Assembly: GCA_030692365.1 (NCBI GenBank)
Contig: JAUYCC010000071.1
Location: 1-64,000, forward strand
Length of the DNA: 64,000 nt
DNA from: Pelolinea sp.
GTDB taxonomy: Bacteria; Chloroflexota; Anaerolineae; Anaerolineales; Anaerolineaceae
Reading direction: 5' to 3'
How positions within the stretch are numbered: position 1 is the first letter of the stretch; each line of letters opens with the position of its first letter. The notes beneath the pieces were generated by a model. That model was not told where the DNA came from. It ran no database searches and worked only from the letters and a program-made list of their open reading frames with translations. Below are positions 26,037 through 34,407 of this stretch, one piece after another. Both the position numbers and the translations under genes were made by a program.

Positions 26037-26708
26037 ACGTAAAGTAATAACAATCGCAGCGATTAGCACCGCTGATATCAGGATCAGCACCGGTTGGCTT
26101 TTTTGCTTGACGGCCACGTTCTGGCCAAAAAGGTCTTCCCCGATTCCAAAAGACGGACCGGCAAACCAGGCAAAATATAATCCACCCAGCAGTCCGCCGA
26201 GATGACCCCAGTTATCAATACCGGGAGAGAGCCCAAGCATGAGGTTTACGATAATGACCATAGCAATGTTGGTGAGCATCGGCCTCGCTGACGGACCGAG
26301 CAGGTGACGGTTTTTATAAACATACACACCCTGGGCTGCGATGAGCCCAAATATCGCGGTTGAAGCGCCCAGGGAAGGGTTGGGTGAAAGCATGAAAGAC
26401 AGTATGTTTCCCCACAGGCCGCCGACCAGGTAGAGCCCGATGAAGGGCCAAACCCCATATTTCTTTTCCAGACTTGGTCCGATCATATACAGGGCATACA
26501 TGTTAAAACCCATGTGAAGGATTGAGCCGTGTAAGAGAATAGGGGTGATCAGACGCCACAACTGGCCTTGGATAATCAATTGGTTAACCTTGGCTCCCAG
26601 GTAAAGTGGCAAATCATTACCAAGTAATGTCTTGGAGAGATTCTGAAGCAGGAAAAAGGCAACAGTTATGCCAATGATGATGTAGGAAATATAAATTTTT
26701 CTTTTCAT
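26022..26708 (-). CDS. Rhomboid-family intramembrane serine protease
   Basis: A 228-residue protein with six or seven spans. The motifs are FNMYALYMIGPSLEKKYG (loop 1 region), LGASTAIFGLIAAQ carrying the catalytic serine in G-x-S-x, and NWGHLGGLLGGLYFAW carrying the catalytic histidine. Rhomboids cleave membrane-protein substrates within the bilayer; the substrate here is unknown. It lies 18 bases downstream of guanylate kinase on the same strand and is likely co-transcribed with it. Confidence 0.9.
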   Translation of the reverse strand: MKRKIYISYIIIGITVAFFLLQNLSKTLLGNDLPLYLGAKVNQLIIQGQLWRLITPILLHGSILHMGFNMYALYMIGPSLEKKYGVWPFIGLYLVGGLWGNILSFMLSPNPSLGASTAIFGLIAAQGVYVYKNRHLLGPSARPMLTNIAMVIIVNLMLGLSPGIDNWGHLGGLLGGLYFAWFAGPSFGIGEDLFGQNVAVKQKSQPVLILISAVLIAAIVITLRLTFG

Positions 26709-26726
26709 TGAATGAAGGTTTTAGTT

Positions 26727-27368
26727 TTAGATGGATATTTTCCGCGGTTTGGATTTTTGGTGTTCCGCGATGATAATGGCTTCAATAATGGTGACAGTTT
26801 TTTGAAGCTGGTTTTGGGCGTTGACTACGATATAGTCAAAATTGCGGGCTTTAATTAATTCATCTTTTACGGTCGTTATACGCGTTTCAAAGTCTTTTTC
26901 CTGGCTCAGCCAGCGCCCGCCCAAGCGTTGATACCAATCCTCCTCATTGGCGGGGATTAGAAAGATCAGAACCGCATCTTTATATAATTTCTTGATTTTT
27001 TCTGCCCCCTGTACATCCAGCCGCAATATGACATCTTTGCCGGATTCGATGGCTTTACGGATTTGCGCTTTTGGAACTCCTTTGTAATCATCATAAACAC
27101 GTGAATACTCGATCAATTCATCAGCGGAAATCATTTTTTCAAATGCTTCGTGGGAAACGAAAAAATAATCAACCCCTTCTTTTTCATCCGGACGGGGTGC
27201 ACGGGTATTGGCGGTGACCACATGATAAATGGGCAAATCACTTTTCTTTAACGCCCTGAGAACAGAATCCTTTCCGACGCCGGAAGGGCCGGAGATCACC
27301 ACCATAAGCGGCGCTTGCTCCAGAATATTAAAATCGACTTTTTCTTTAACCAATGGGTCTCTGATCAA
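26727..27368 (-). CDS. gmk: Guanylate kinase
   Basis: A 213-residue enzyme that phosphorylates GMP to GDP. The P-loop is ISGPSGVGKDSVL near residue 26, VTANTRAPRPDEKEGVDYFF is the GMP-binding motif, DDYKGVPKAQIRKAI and VILRLDVQGAEKIKKL (Walker-B-like) follow, and ARNFDYIVVN is the C-terminal segment. The residue after the P-loop lysine is Asp where most guanylate kinases have Ser/Thr, a variant I associate with Chloroflexota homologues. A short N-terminal extension precedes the P-loop. It is paired with the rhomboid gene. Confidence 0.93.
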   Translation of the reverse strand: MIRDPLVKEKVDFNILEQAPLMVVISGPSGVGKDSVLRALKKSDLPIYHVVTANTRAPRPDEKEGVDYFFVSHEAFEKMISADELIEYSRVYDDYKGVPKAQIRKAIESGKDVILRLDVQGAEKIKKLYKDAVLIFLIPANEEDWYQRLGGRWLSQEKDFETRITTVKDELIKARNFDYIVVNAQNQLQKTVTIIEAIIIAEHQKSKPRKISI

Positions 27369-27428
27369 TTATTGTAAAGATAGCTATGATTATAATTGAA
27401 ATCAACCAAACACCTTTTTTCCAGAAAA

Positions 27429-27836
27429 ATGCCGAATTACGATTTTATCTGCCAAAGATGCCAAAAACGGCTTGTTAAATTTTTGACATACGCCGAATAC
27501 GGCAATAAATCAGTTGACTGTCCCTACTGCGGAAGCGATGAAGTGGCAAGGCATATCACACGAGCCCGAATTGCCCGCTCAGAAGATATCCACCTTGAAA
27601 ATTCTGGCGAATTTTCCAGCCCTGAAAGTATGGCGCAGATGGAACAAAACCCGCAGGCTTTGGGGAGGATGATGCGCAGAATGAGCAGTGAACTGGGTGA
27701 AGAAATGGAACCTGAATTCAACGAAGTCGTGAATCGTCTGGAGAAAGGCCAGTCACCGGATGAGATTGAAAAAGATTTACCGGATTATACTGGAGGAAAG
27801 GGATTCGCTTCGGGAGATAATGCTGACCTGGAGTAA
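27429..27836 (+). CDS. FmdB-family zinc-ribbon protein
   Basis: It starts at MPNYDFICQRC, the family's standard N-terminus, rather than the upstream MKSTK. The zinc ribbon has CQRC near residue 8 and CPYCGS near 37. A tail of about 90 residues, rich in Q/M/E and acidic residues, follows (MEQNPQALGRMMRRMSSELGEEME). FmdB-like proteins are small putative regulatory proteins of unclear function. It is divergent from gmk, with about 60 bases between them. The length of 135 fits longer members. Confidence 0.85.
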   Translation: MPNYDFICQRCQKRLVKFLTYAEYGNKSVDCPYCGSDEVARHITRARIARSEDIHLENSGEFSSPESMAQMEQNPQALGRMMRRMSSELGEEMEPEFNEVVNRLEKGQSPDEIEKDLPDYTGGKGFASGDNADLE

Positions 27837-27843
27837 GACCCTT

Positions 27844-29115
27844 TCAATACGCGTTTACAGCCTCTTTCAGCTGATCGTAAGACGATATCCAGCTTATTTT
27901 CTGAATGAAGGATAATAAATTTCTACTCCTGGCGCGCAGAGTTCTCACATCGTTGCCAACCGGGTCCGCGCCCGCGGCGCTGAAGGGCTCGTTAGCATAA
28001 GCGCCGTAAAAAGCGAAATATGCCTGGTTCAGTTTACGAATTTGGTAGCCATTCTCCCAAAACACTTTCCTGCGGGCCTCCATAAATTGTTCTGCTTCTT
28101 TAATTTTGTTTTGAGCAAGCAGGTCGTCTACAATGATGCGTGTCTGATACATTTCCTGCCGAAAATCAAATTCCGCTTGGGTTTTAAGAGCAGTTGGAAT
28201 ATATTTTGCCTCATAGGTCCTGTAAGAAAAATTATCTTCAGGGTTGAGTAAATCTCCATAAAACCGGCGTATCAGGAACCAACTAATTTCTTCCCCAGCG
28301 ATGGATGCAGTTGTTTCATTCATGGTACGCAGGGCAGGTGTGGTGGAATAATTCCAGCCCAATGGCCGGAAGATCAACAGATTATGTGTCCATTCGTGCG
28401 CTACGGTATCCACCAGATATAAAAGATTGCCGGTGTTGATCACCATGGTGGGGTAGGTGCTCACTCCTCCGACAGGCACTACCAATGCGGAATAGTCCGT
28501 GTTTTCTTCCACCTTGCTTTCGAGGGCGATTTCTTCACTTGGGCTTAGATAAGATTGCAAGGATACACTTTTTTCCTGCCGGATAACATTTCTGGGCGAG
28601 ATAATCAGGTCTTTGGGTAAATCCGTCACATGATAGAGCACAGGTGGTAGGGGCTGCTTTAATTCAATCAATCCCATGGCATCCAGAGTCTGGCCAATCT
28701 GGTCCTGAATTACCGCCTCTGCAAGGATGGAAAGTTTTTCCAGGCGAGTTTCCTGTTCTTGTAATTTTCTTTCCAAAACTGATGATTCATTCTTCTTCAG
28801 GGAAGATTCAGGATTTGCGTACATAGTCTCGAGTGAATTTTTCAGGTTTTGGGTGTCCGCCAAAGCCTGGAAGTAATCCTTAATGATTTTGCGCTGCTGA
28901 AGGTAACTCAGGTGTCTGATCGGTCCCAGGCTGATTGAAGACAATTTTTGCCAAACCGCGTTGGCAGTCCATCCAAAATAATCAAATTCGTATGGTCTAG
29001 TGTATGTACGAATTTGTTCTGCTTCGTCAAATGGTTGCCAGACGCTGGTAGTAGCAATTAGCATTATGATGCAACTGAAAAAAAAGAACTTAAAAACAAT
29101 TAAAAATCGTTTCAT
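27844..29115 (-). CDS. Membrane-anchored protein with HEWTH zinc-protease motif
   Basis: A 423-residue protein with an N-terminal signal anchor (FKFFFFSCIIMLIATTSVW) and a charged coiled-coil-like region near 110-135. VDTVAHEWTHNLLIF near residue 242 is an HExxH zinc motif; NETTASIAGEEISWFLI about 25 residues later could supply the third ligand, as in gluzincins. Most likely an extracytoplasmic metallopeptidase. No family is recognised. It is convergent with the FmdB gene and divergent from the TetR gene. Confidence 0.6.
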   Translation of the reverse strand: MKRFLIVFKFFFFSCIIMLIATTSVWQPFDEAEQIRTYTRPYEFDYFGWTANAVWQKLSSISLGPIRHLSYLQQRKIIKDYFQALADTQNLKNSLETMYANPESSLKKNESSVLERKLQEQETRLEKLSILAEAVIQDQIGQTLDAMGLIELKQPLPPVLYHVTDLPKDLIISPRNVIRQEKSVSLQSYLSPSEEIALESKVEENTDYSALVVPVGGVSTYPTMVINTGNLLYLVDTVAHEWTHNLLIFRPLGWNYSTTPALRTMNETTASIAGEEISWFLIRRFYGDLLNPEDNFSYRTYEAKYIPTALKTQAEFDFRQEMYQTRIIVDDLLAQNKIKEAEQFMEARRKVFWENGYQIRKLNQAYFAFYGAYANEPFSAAGADPVGNDVRTLRARSRNLLSFIQKISWISSYDQLKEAVNAY

Positions 29116-29220
29116 TTGAGTATTTTGAAATTATAGTGGGTGGTTGCCATAATATTCTATACATCCGCGATGTTAACGAAATGTTTACAGGTTTTATATG
29201 AAATATCGTTATAATAACAT

Positions 29221-29233
29221 GTATAAAATATAC
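29221..29233. promoter_or_regulatory. Small inverted repeat upstream of the TetR gene
   Basis: GTATA-AAA-TATAC lies 31 bases before the TetR start, next to a TATAAT at 29210-29215 and a TTTACA at 29184-29189 (20-base spacer, longer than ideal). It is placed where an autorepressor operator would be expected, but the arms are only 5 bp. Confidence 0.28.
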
Positions 29234-29263
29234 GAAGTAGAAAATTTAAGGAAAGAGACTGAA

Positions 29264-29872
29264 ATGGCTAGGCCAAAAAATTCACCTGAAAAAATTGAAA
29301 GAATGCGCAATGACATGATGGATGCGGTAATTGACCTGCTGGATGATGTTTCACCGGATAAGGTCAGCATCCGCATGATCGCGGAAAAAATTGGCGTATC
29401 GCACATGGTTTTTTATACTTATTTTGGCGACCGCTCGGAGATTATGAAAGCCTTAATCGAAAGGCAAAAGGATCGCATCGGGGTGCACTTTGAAGGATTG
29501 ATTGAGAAAGCGCGTTCCGTTCCGGTGAAGACCGTCCTTGCTGATTTGCTAAAGGATTATGCCCAGACGGCTCATGATCATCCAAAGATATTCCGCATGT
29601 TTTGGATGACTCCTAAATCAGACAAAGGCGATGACATTGAAAGTCTGAAACACCTTGAACCTATTTTTGATAGACTCACAGAATTAATAAAACTTGGGAT
29701 GGAAAAGGGCGAGTTTTCCAAAAAGAATCCCCGACTTGTGGCCGTGACTGTTCTCACAATCGCCAACGCGCCGCTTATTCTGAATCTGTGCGGCAAGATG
29801 CCGATGGATGTAAGCTGTGAAGCATTGATCGAAGAGATCCAGAAAGCGGTTTTTGCTTATCTGAACGTGTAA
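29264..29872 (+). CDS. TetR/AcrR-family transcriptional regulator
   Basis: The start is set at MARPKN because GGAAAGAGA precedes it and the upstream 22 codons are not family-like. It encodes 202 residues: a TetR HTH at about 12-60 (KVSIRMIAEKIGVSHMVFYTYFGDRSEIM) and a C-terminal ligand domain of the WHG-like type. It lies 58 bases upstream of the HlyD-like/ABC exporter genes in the same direction and probably represses them. The inducer is unknown. Confidence 0.85.
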   Translation: MARPKNSPEKIERMRNDMMDAVIDLLDDVSPDKVSIRMIAEKIGVSHMVFYTYFGDRSEIMKALIERQKDRIGVHFEGLIEKARSVPVKTVLADLLKDYAQTAHDHPKIFRMFWMTPKSDKGDDIESLKHLEPIFDRLTELIKLGMEKGEFSKKNPRLVAVTVLTIANAPLILNLCGKMPMDVSCEALIEEIQKAVFAYLNV

Positions 29873-29930
29873 CAATTCAATAGTCACGGAACGACTGGGG
29901 CGTATTTCCGTGTGGATTAATGAGGAAATA

Positions 29931-31397
29931 ATGCCTAAAAAAGACACTGAAGCCAAAAAGAAATTCTCTATTAAATTATTAATTCAATGGTTTAAAGAAA
30001 AATCGATCCGCTGGATCGCGGCTATTCTTCTGGCTCTGATTGCAGGATTTCTGGTAATTAATAATTTAAGAGGCCGTTCCAATACCAATGATACTTACCA
30101 GACTGCCATAATTGAAAGGGGTGACCTAATCGCAATTGTTGGCGCGACAGGGGTAGTGGAGGCCAAACAGACTACTGAACTTAACTGGCAAACGACTGGC
30201 AGGGTTGACCATGTTTTTGCGTATGTCAACACGAAAGTGGCAGCCGGAGAAATTCTGGCTGACCTGGCCGATAACACGCTTCCGCAATCTGTAATTTTGG
30301 CGCAATCAGACTTAGTCACCGCGCGCAAAAACCTTGAAGATCTGATCAACTCAAATACTTCAAGCGCGGAAGCTTATAGAAATTTGTTGAGTGCTGAGAG
30401 TGATCTGCGGGATGCAAAGGAAGAGCGCGATGATTGGAACTACAATGGCGCGAATTGGGACCGAATTTATTCCGTGCGGTCAGAATTCATCCGTCTGGAA
30501 GAGGAATTAAAAGTATATAAGTCAGCTTATGAAGAAGTGATTGATTTACCAGTTAAGGATCCAAAACGGGTGGAAGCAAAATCCGCATTGGATAAAGCGC
30601 AATTGGCGCGGGATAAAGCTCTTAGAACCATTAATTATATTTTGGGAAAATCCTATGACCGGCAAGTGGCTGAAGATTTTGCGGATTATGACCTTGCCTT
30701 TTCCAAAGTTCAGGACGCGCAACGCGAATGGGAACGATTCAAGGAAGGAACAAACAAAGACGATGTTAGCGCAGCTGAAGCCAGGGTAGCAGCCTCAGAA
30801 GCAACCGTTTCGCTGGGTTGGCTGGAAGCGCCCTTTGATGGGACGGTAACCCGCGCTTACCCCAAAATGGGCGATGAAGTAGCCACCGGTAACCAGGGAT
30901 TCAGAGTAGACGACCTTTCTGAATTATTTGTGAAAGTGGATATTTCGGAAGTAGATATTAATCGGGTAGCAATCGGCCAACCTGTTGAACTGAGCTTTGA
31001 TGCGGTATCTGGAAAGACGTATAAGGGTAAGGTCACAGAAGTATCCTCTGTTGGTGTAGATAATGGCAGCGGTGTTGATTTTGAAGTGACGCTTAAGATA
31101 TTGGAACCGGATGACCAGGTTCGCCCTGGGATGACGGCCGCAGTAAATATCATTGTCAGTAAAATTAAAAATGTTCTTGTTATACCTAATCGGGCAATCC
31201 GGTTAATCGACGGGCAAAGAATTGTTTATGTCCTGGCTAATGGCCAACTTAATGAAACCAAGATCGAAGTGGGTTCATCTTCTGATATTCAAGCCGAGAT
31301 CACTGGCGGTGATTTGAAAGAAGGGGATGTGTTGGTTCTCAATCCTCCGTCGTTATTTCAGTCCAACGGGCGACCGCCGTCATTTGTGAGGCAGTAA
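29931..31397 (+). CDS. HlyD/MacA-like periplasmic adaptor of an ABC exporter
   Basis: The start is chosen at MPKKDTEAKK, after GAGGA. The 488-residue protein has one N-terminal span (WIAAILLALIAGFLVINNL), then a split biotinyl-lipoyl-like domain (GVVEAKQTTELNWQTTGRV and WLEAPFDGTVTRAYPKMGDEV), a long coiled coil between (about 130-280), and a beta-barrel (ELFVKVDISEVDINRVAIGQPV) with a membrane-proximal domain. MacA-type adaptors link an ABC permease to the cell exterior. It ends directly at the GTG of the ATPase gene. The substrate is unknown. Confidence 0.87.
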   Translation: MPKKDTEAKKKFSIKLLIQWFKEKSIRWIAAILLALIAGFLVINNLRGRSNTNDTYQTAIIERGDLIAIVGATGVVEAKQTTELNWQTTGRVDHVFAYVNTKVAAGEILADLADNTLPQSVILAQSDLVTARKNLEDLINSNTSSAEAYRNLLSAESDLRDAKEERDDWNYNGANWDRIYSVRSEFIRLEEELKVYKSAYEEVIDLPVKDPKRVEAKSALDKAQLARDKALRTINYILGKSYDRQVAEDFADYDLAFSKVQDAQREWERFKEGTNKDDVSAAEARVAASEATVSLGWLEAPFDGTVTRAYPKMGDEVATGNQGFRVDDLSELFVKVDISEVDINRVAIGQPVELSFDAVSGKTYKGKVTEVSSVGVDNGSGVDFEVTLKILEPDDQVRPGMTAAVNIIVSKIKNVLVIPNRAIRLIDGQRIVYVLANGQLNETKIEVGSSSDIQAEITGGDLKEGDVLVLNPPSLFQSNGRPPSFVRQ

Positions 31398-32081
31398 GTG
31401 ACGAAAAATAAGGATGTTATCCTTACCCGCTTTATAGAAAAAGTGTATCGCATGGGTGAGGTTGAGGTAAATGCCCTGTGTGGAGTTTCAGTAAAAATAA
31501 AACAGGGCGAGGTGGTTTCAATCATGGGCCCATCCGGATCCGGAAAATCCACACTGATGAATATTATCGGCTGCCTCGACAGACCTTCCGCGGGAGATTA
31601 TTACCTGGATGGCGAACTGGTTTCAAACATGAGTGATGACCAGCTTGCTGTAATCCGTAACCGGAAGGTGGGATTTGTCTTCCAGAATTTCAACCTGCTT
31701 TCGCGGTCTTCTGCGTTAATAAATGTCGAATTACCTCTGCGATACGCGGGTGTGACCGAGGGAAGAAGGGAACGGGCTATAAAAGCGCTTGAGTCGGTTG
31801 GCCTGGGCGACCGTGTGAACCATAAGCCTACTGAACTTTCAGGCGGTCAGCAGCAGCGCGTTGCTATGGCTCGGGCTATCATCAATAACCCGGCGATCAT
31901 TATGGCTGATGAACCAACCGGAAACCTGGATTCCAAATCCGGAGAAGAAATCATGCAATTGCTTTTGAATATGAACAAGGAGTTTGGCACAACATTGATT
32001 ATCGTTACACATGATCCCAAAATCTCAGACCGGACACAGCGGGTGATTCGCCTTTATGATGGGTTGGTGGTGAAACAATGA
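31398..32081 (+). CDS. MacB/LolD-type ABC transporter ATPase
   Basis: A 227-residue ATPase starting with GTG immediately after the adaptor stop. Walker A is GPSGSGKST near 45, the Q-loop is VFQNFNLLSRSSAL, the signature is ELSGGQQQRVAMARA, Walker B is IIMADEPTGNLDSKSG, and the H-loop is IIVTHD. This is the MacB/LolCDE/FtsE-like family, which partners FtsX-type permeases in export or mechanotransmission. It overlaps the permease gene by 4 bases. Confidence 0.93.
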   Translation: MTKNKDVILTRFIEKVYRMGEVEVNALCGVSVKIKQGEVVSIMGPSGSGKSTLMNIIGCLDRPSAGDYYLDGELVSNMSDDQLAVIRNRKVGFVFQNFNLLSRSSALINVELPLRYAGVTEGRRERAIKALESVGLGDRVNHKPTELSGGQQQRVAMARAIINNPAIIMADEPTGNLDSKSGEEIMQLLLNMNKEFGTTLIIVTHDPKISDRTQRVIRLYDGLVVKQ

Positions 32082-33304
32082 ATATCGGGCAAGTAATCCG
32101 AGAGGCGCTTGAAAGCATCATCGCTAATAAACTGCGCGCGGCTTTAACCATTCTTGGTATCGTGATTGGTGTCGCTGCGGTAATTGCCATGCTTGCTGTA
32201 GGAGCTGGTGCACAGGATACCATTCTAGGATCCATCAGCGGCATCGGTACAAACCTGTTATTTGTCTTTCAGGGCAACCTGCAGCAAGATGTACGCAATG
32301 AACAACCGATCACCATGGCTGATGTATCGGCATTGAAGGATGTGTATCAGGCACCCCATATTCAGGGAGTTGCTCCAATTGTGCGTGGCAGTGTTAAAGC
32401 AAGCTTCAGCGGTGAGTCAACCTCACCGGAGATATATGGCGTTACATCCGAATTTGAGTCGGTCCGCAACTATAAGCTGATTGAAGGCAGTTTCATAACC
32501 GATGACAATGTCAATGGTCAGGCTTCAGTCGCGCTGTTAGGACCTGAGGTCGCGGATAAACTCTTTGGCCGGCGAGAATTGATCACCGGTGAGACAATTC
32601 GTATAGAAGGTCAGCCATTCCGTGTGATTGGCGTCTTGGAGTCCAAGGGCGGCGGCTCGTTTGGCAGCCAGGATAATGTTATCTTGGTACCCATCACTAC
32701 TGCTCGTATACGGCTGCTGGATAAAGAACGCGATAACGTGGATGTGGTTTATGTTCAGGCTATCAATGCAGAATCTGTCCCAATTGTCAATGAAGAAATC
32801 GCCCAAATATTTCGCACCCGCCACCGAACAGTTCTAGGCGCGGATGACTTTACAGTATTTACTCAAGAGGACTTCCTTTCATTAGCTGGAACTATCACTA
32901 ATGTTCTTACAATTTTCCTGGGTGGTATCGCCGCTATTTCGCTGCTCGTAGGCGGCATCGGCATCATGAACATCATGCTTGTATCAGTGACTGAACGCAC
33001 CAAGGAAATTGGCTTGCGAAAAGCGGTGGGAGCCAGAAAAGCTGATATCCTCATCCAGTTTTTGACTGAGTCTTCTCTTCTCAGCCTGATCGGTGGCATT
33101 ATCGGGATTTTTTTTGGCTGGCTGATATCTTTTGCGGTTGGGCGCATTGCAGCGGCCAGCGGAACCCCATTTACGCCCAATGTGAGCCTGAATTCAGTGC
33201 TGCTCGCGACCCTGTTTTCTACCGCTGTGGGATTGTTCTTCGGTATTTATCCCGCAAACCGGGCGGCTAACCTTCAGCCGGTGGAAGCCCTGCGATATGA
33301 ATAA
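32078..33304 (+). CDS. MacB-like FtsX-type ABC permease
   Basis: A 408-residue protein with the MacB layout: a first span (ALTILGIVIGVAAVIAMLAVGAGAQ), a large periplasmic domain (MacB_PCD, about 50-270), then an FtsX domain with three spans (GGIAAISLLVGGIGIMNIMLVSVTERTKEIGLRKAVGA near 285-320). With the adjacent ATPase and adaptor it forms a tripartite-like efflux or lipoprotein-type exporter. The cognate outer component, if any, is not in the window. Confidence 0.92.
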   Translation: MNIGQVIREALESIIANKLRAALTILGIVIGVAAVIAMLAVGAGAQDTILGSISGIGTNLLFVFQGNLQQDVRNEQPITMADVSALKDVYQAPHIQGVAPIVRGSVKASFSGESTSPEIYGVTSEFESVRNYKLIEGSFITDDNVNGQASVALLGPEVADKLFGRRELITGETIRIEGQPFRVIGVLESKGGGSFGSQDNVILVPITTARIRLLDKERDNVDVVYVQAINAESVPIVNEEIAQIFRTRHRTVLGADDFTVFTQEDFLSLAGTITNVLTIFLGGIAAISLLVGGIGIMNIMLVSVTERTKEIGLRKAVGARKADILIQFLTESSLLSLIGGIIGIFFGWLISFAVGRIAAASGTPFTPNVSLNSVLLATLFSTAVGLFFGIYPANRAANLQPVEALRYE

Positions 33305-33319
33305 GGAAAGTTCTTTAAT

Positions 33320-33343
33320 AAGAGCAGCCTAAAAGCTGCTCTT
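33320..33343 (+). terminator. Intrinsic terminator after the MacB-like permease
   Basis: AAGAGCAGC-CTAAAA-GCTGCTCTT, a perfect 9-bp stem followed by TTCTTTA, starts 16 bases past the permease stop and closes the TetR/HlyD/ABC unit. Confidence 0.85.
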
Positions 33344-33447
33344 TTCTTTAAAGACCCGGTTTTATCCAAGACAGTTGTCAATGTAAGTTAAAAATGGAAT
33401 CGGTTAGAATTAATTCCAACCAAACTGATTTTTCGGAGGAACACCCA

Positions 33448-34389
33448 ATGGAACCCTGGCGCGTCATTGTCACTGATGGTTTACAGGATACCGGCCTAAA
33501 TATTTTGGAACGCGAATCACAGGTCGTTGAAAGGAAAGGCATTTCTGCGGACGACTTGATGAAGGAAATTACAGATTATGACGCGTTGATTATTCGCAGC
33601 CGTACCAAAGTCACCCGCCAGATGATAGAGGCGGCGTCCAAATTGAAAGTGATTGGCCGCGCAGGGGTAGGTGTAGATAATATTGACCTTAAAGCCGCAA
33701 AAGAAAAGGGGATTACCGTTGTCAATGCTGCAAGCGCTACCACCATTGCAGTCGCCGAACTTACCATTGGATTAATATTTGCCCTTGCACGCGAAATTCC
33801 ACGCGCAGATGCCAGTATGAAACGCGGGGAATGGCTAAAAAAAGAGCTCATGGGTGTTGAACTCTACGGAAAGAACCTTGGCATTATTGGTTTCGGGCGG
33901 ATCGGGTCAACAGTCGGGCAAATGGCTGCGGCAGTAGATATGCGCATCATTGCCTGCTGCGATTTTAATATTCCCGAGACCATTCGTATCACCGGCGGAG
34001 AGCTAATGATGATGGAAGATATTATTGATAAAGCAGACTTTATCGCTATACACACCCCATTGACTGAAAAAACTCGCGGCCTAATCAATAAAGAAACAAT
34101 CACGCGTATGAAAGACGGCGTATATCTCATTTGTACCGCCAGGGGCGGGATCATTGATGAGACCGCGCTTTTGGAAGCGTTGAATTCAGGTAAGGTTGCA
34201 GGGGCTGCGTTAGACGTTTTTGAAAGTGAACCACCCATAAATCAGGAATTGGTCAACCATCCTCATTTGATCGCCACACCGCATATTGCCGGTCAGACTA
34301 ATGAAGCCCAAAAACGAGCATCAATGGATATTGCCCGTGAGGTTATGGCTGCGTTAAAGGGTGAAAAGCTTCATTGGAAAATTGTTTAA
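33448..34389 (+). CDS. serA: D-3-phosphoglycerate dehydrogenase, short form
   Basis: The start is set at MEPWRVIVTDG with GGAGGA 10 bases upstream. It is a 313-residue 2-hydroxyacid dehydrogenase: GRAGVGVDNIDLKAAKEKG near 75, NAD-binding GIIGFGRIGSTVG near 145, ARGGIIDETALLEAL with the active-site Arg near 232, DVFESEPP with Glu, and the catalytic-type His in IATPHIAGQT near 280. It would oxidise 3-phosphoglycerate for serine synthesis. The C-terminal ASB/ACT regulatory domains of long SerA are missing, so serine feedback through ACT is not expected. Another 2-hydroxyacid dehydrogenase role cannot be excluded. Confidence 0.82.
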   Translation: MEPWRVIVTDGLQDTGLNILERESQVVERKGISADDLMKEITDYDALIIRSRTKVTRQMIEAASKLKVIGRAGVGVDNIDLKAAKEKGITVVNAASATTIAVAELTIGLIFALAREIPRADASMKRGEWLKKELMGVELYGKNLGIIGFGRIGSTVGQMAAAVDMRIIACCDFNIPETIRITGGELMMMEDIIDKADFIAIHTPLTEKTRGLINKETITRMKDGVYLICTARGGIIDETALLEALNSGKVAGAALDVFESEPPINQELVNHPHLIATPHIAGQTNEAQKRASMDIAREVMAALKGEKLHWKIV

Positions 34390-34407
34390 TAATTGCTGGG
34401 AATATCA

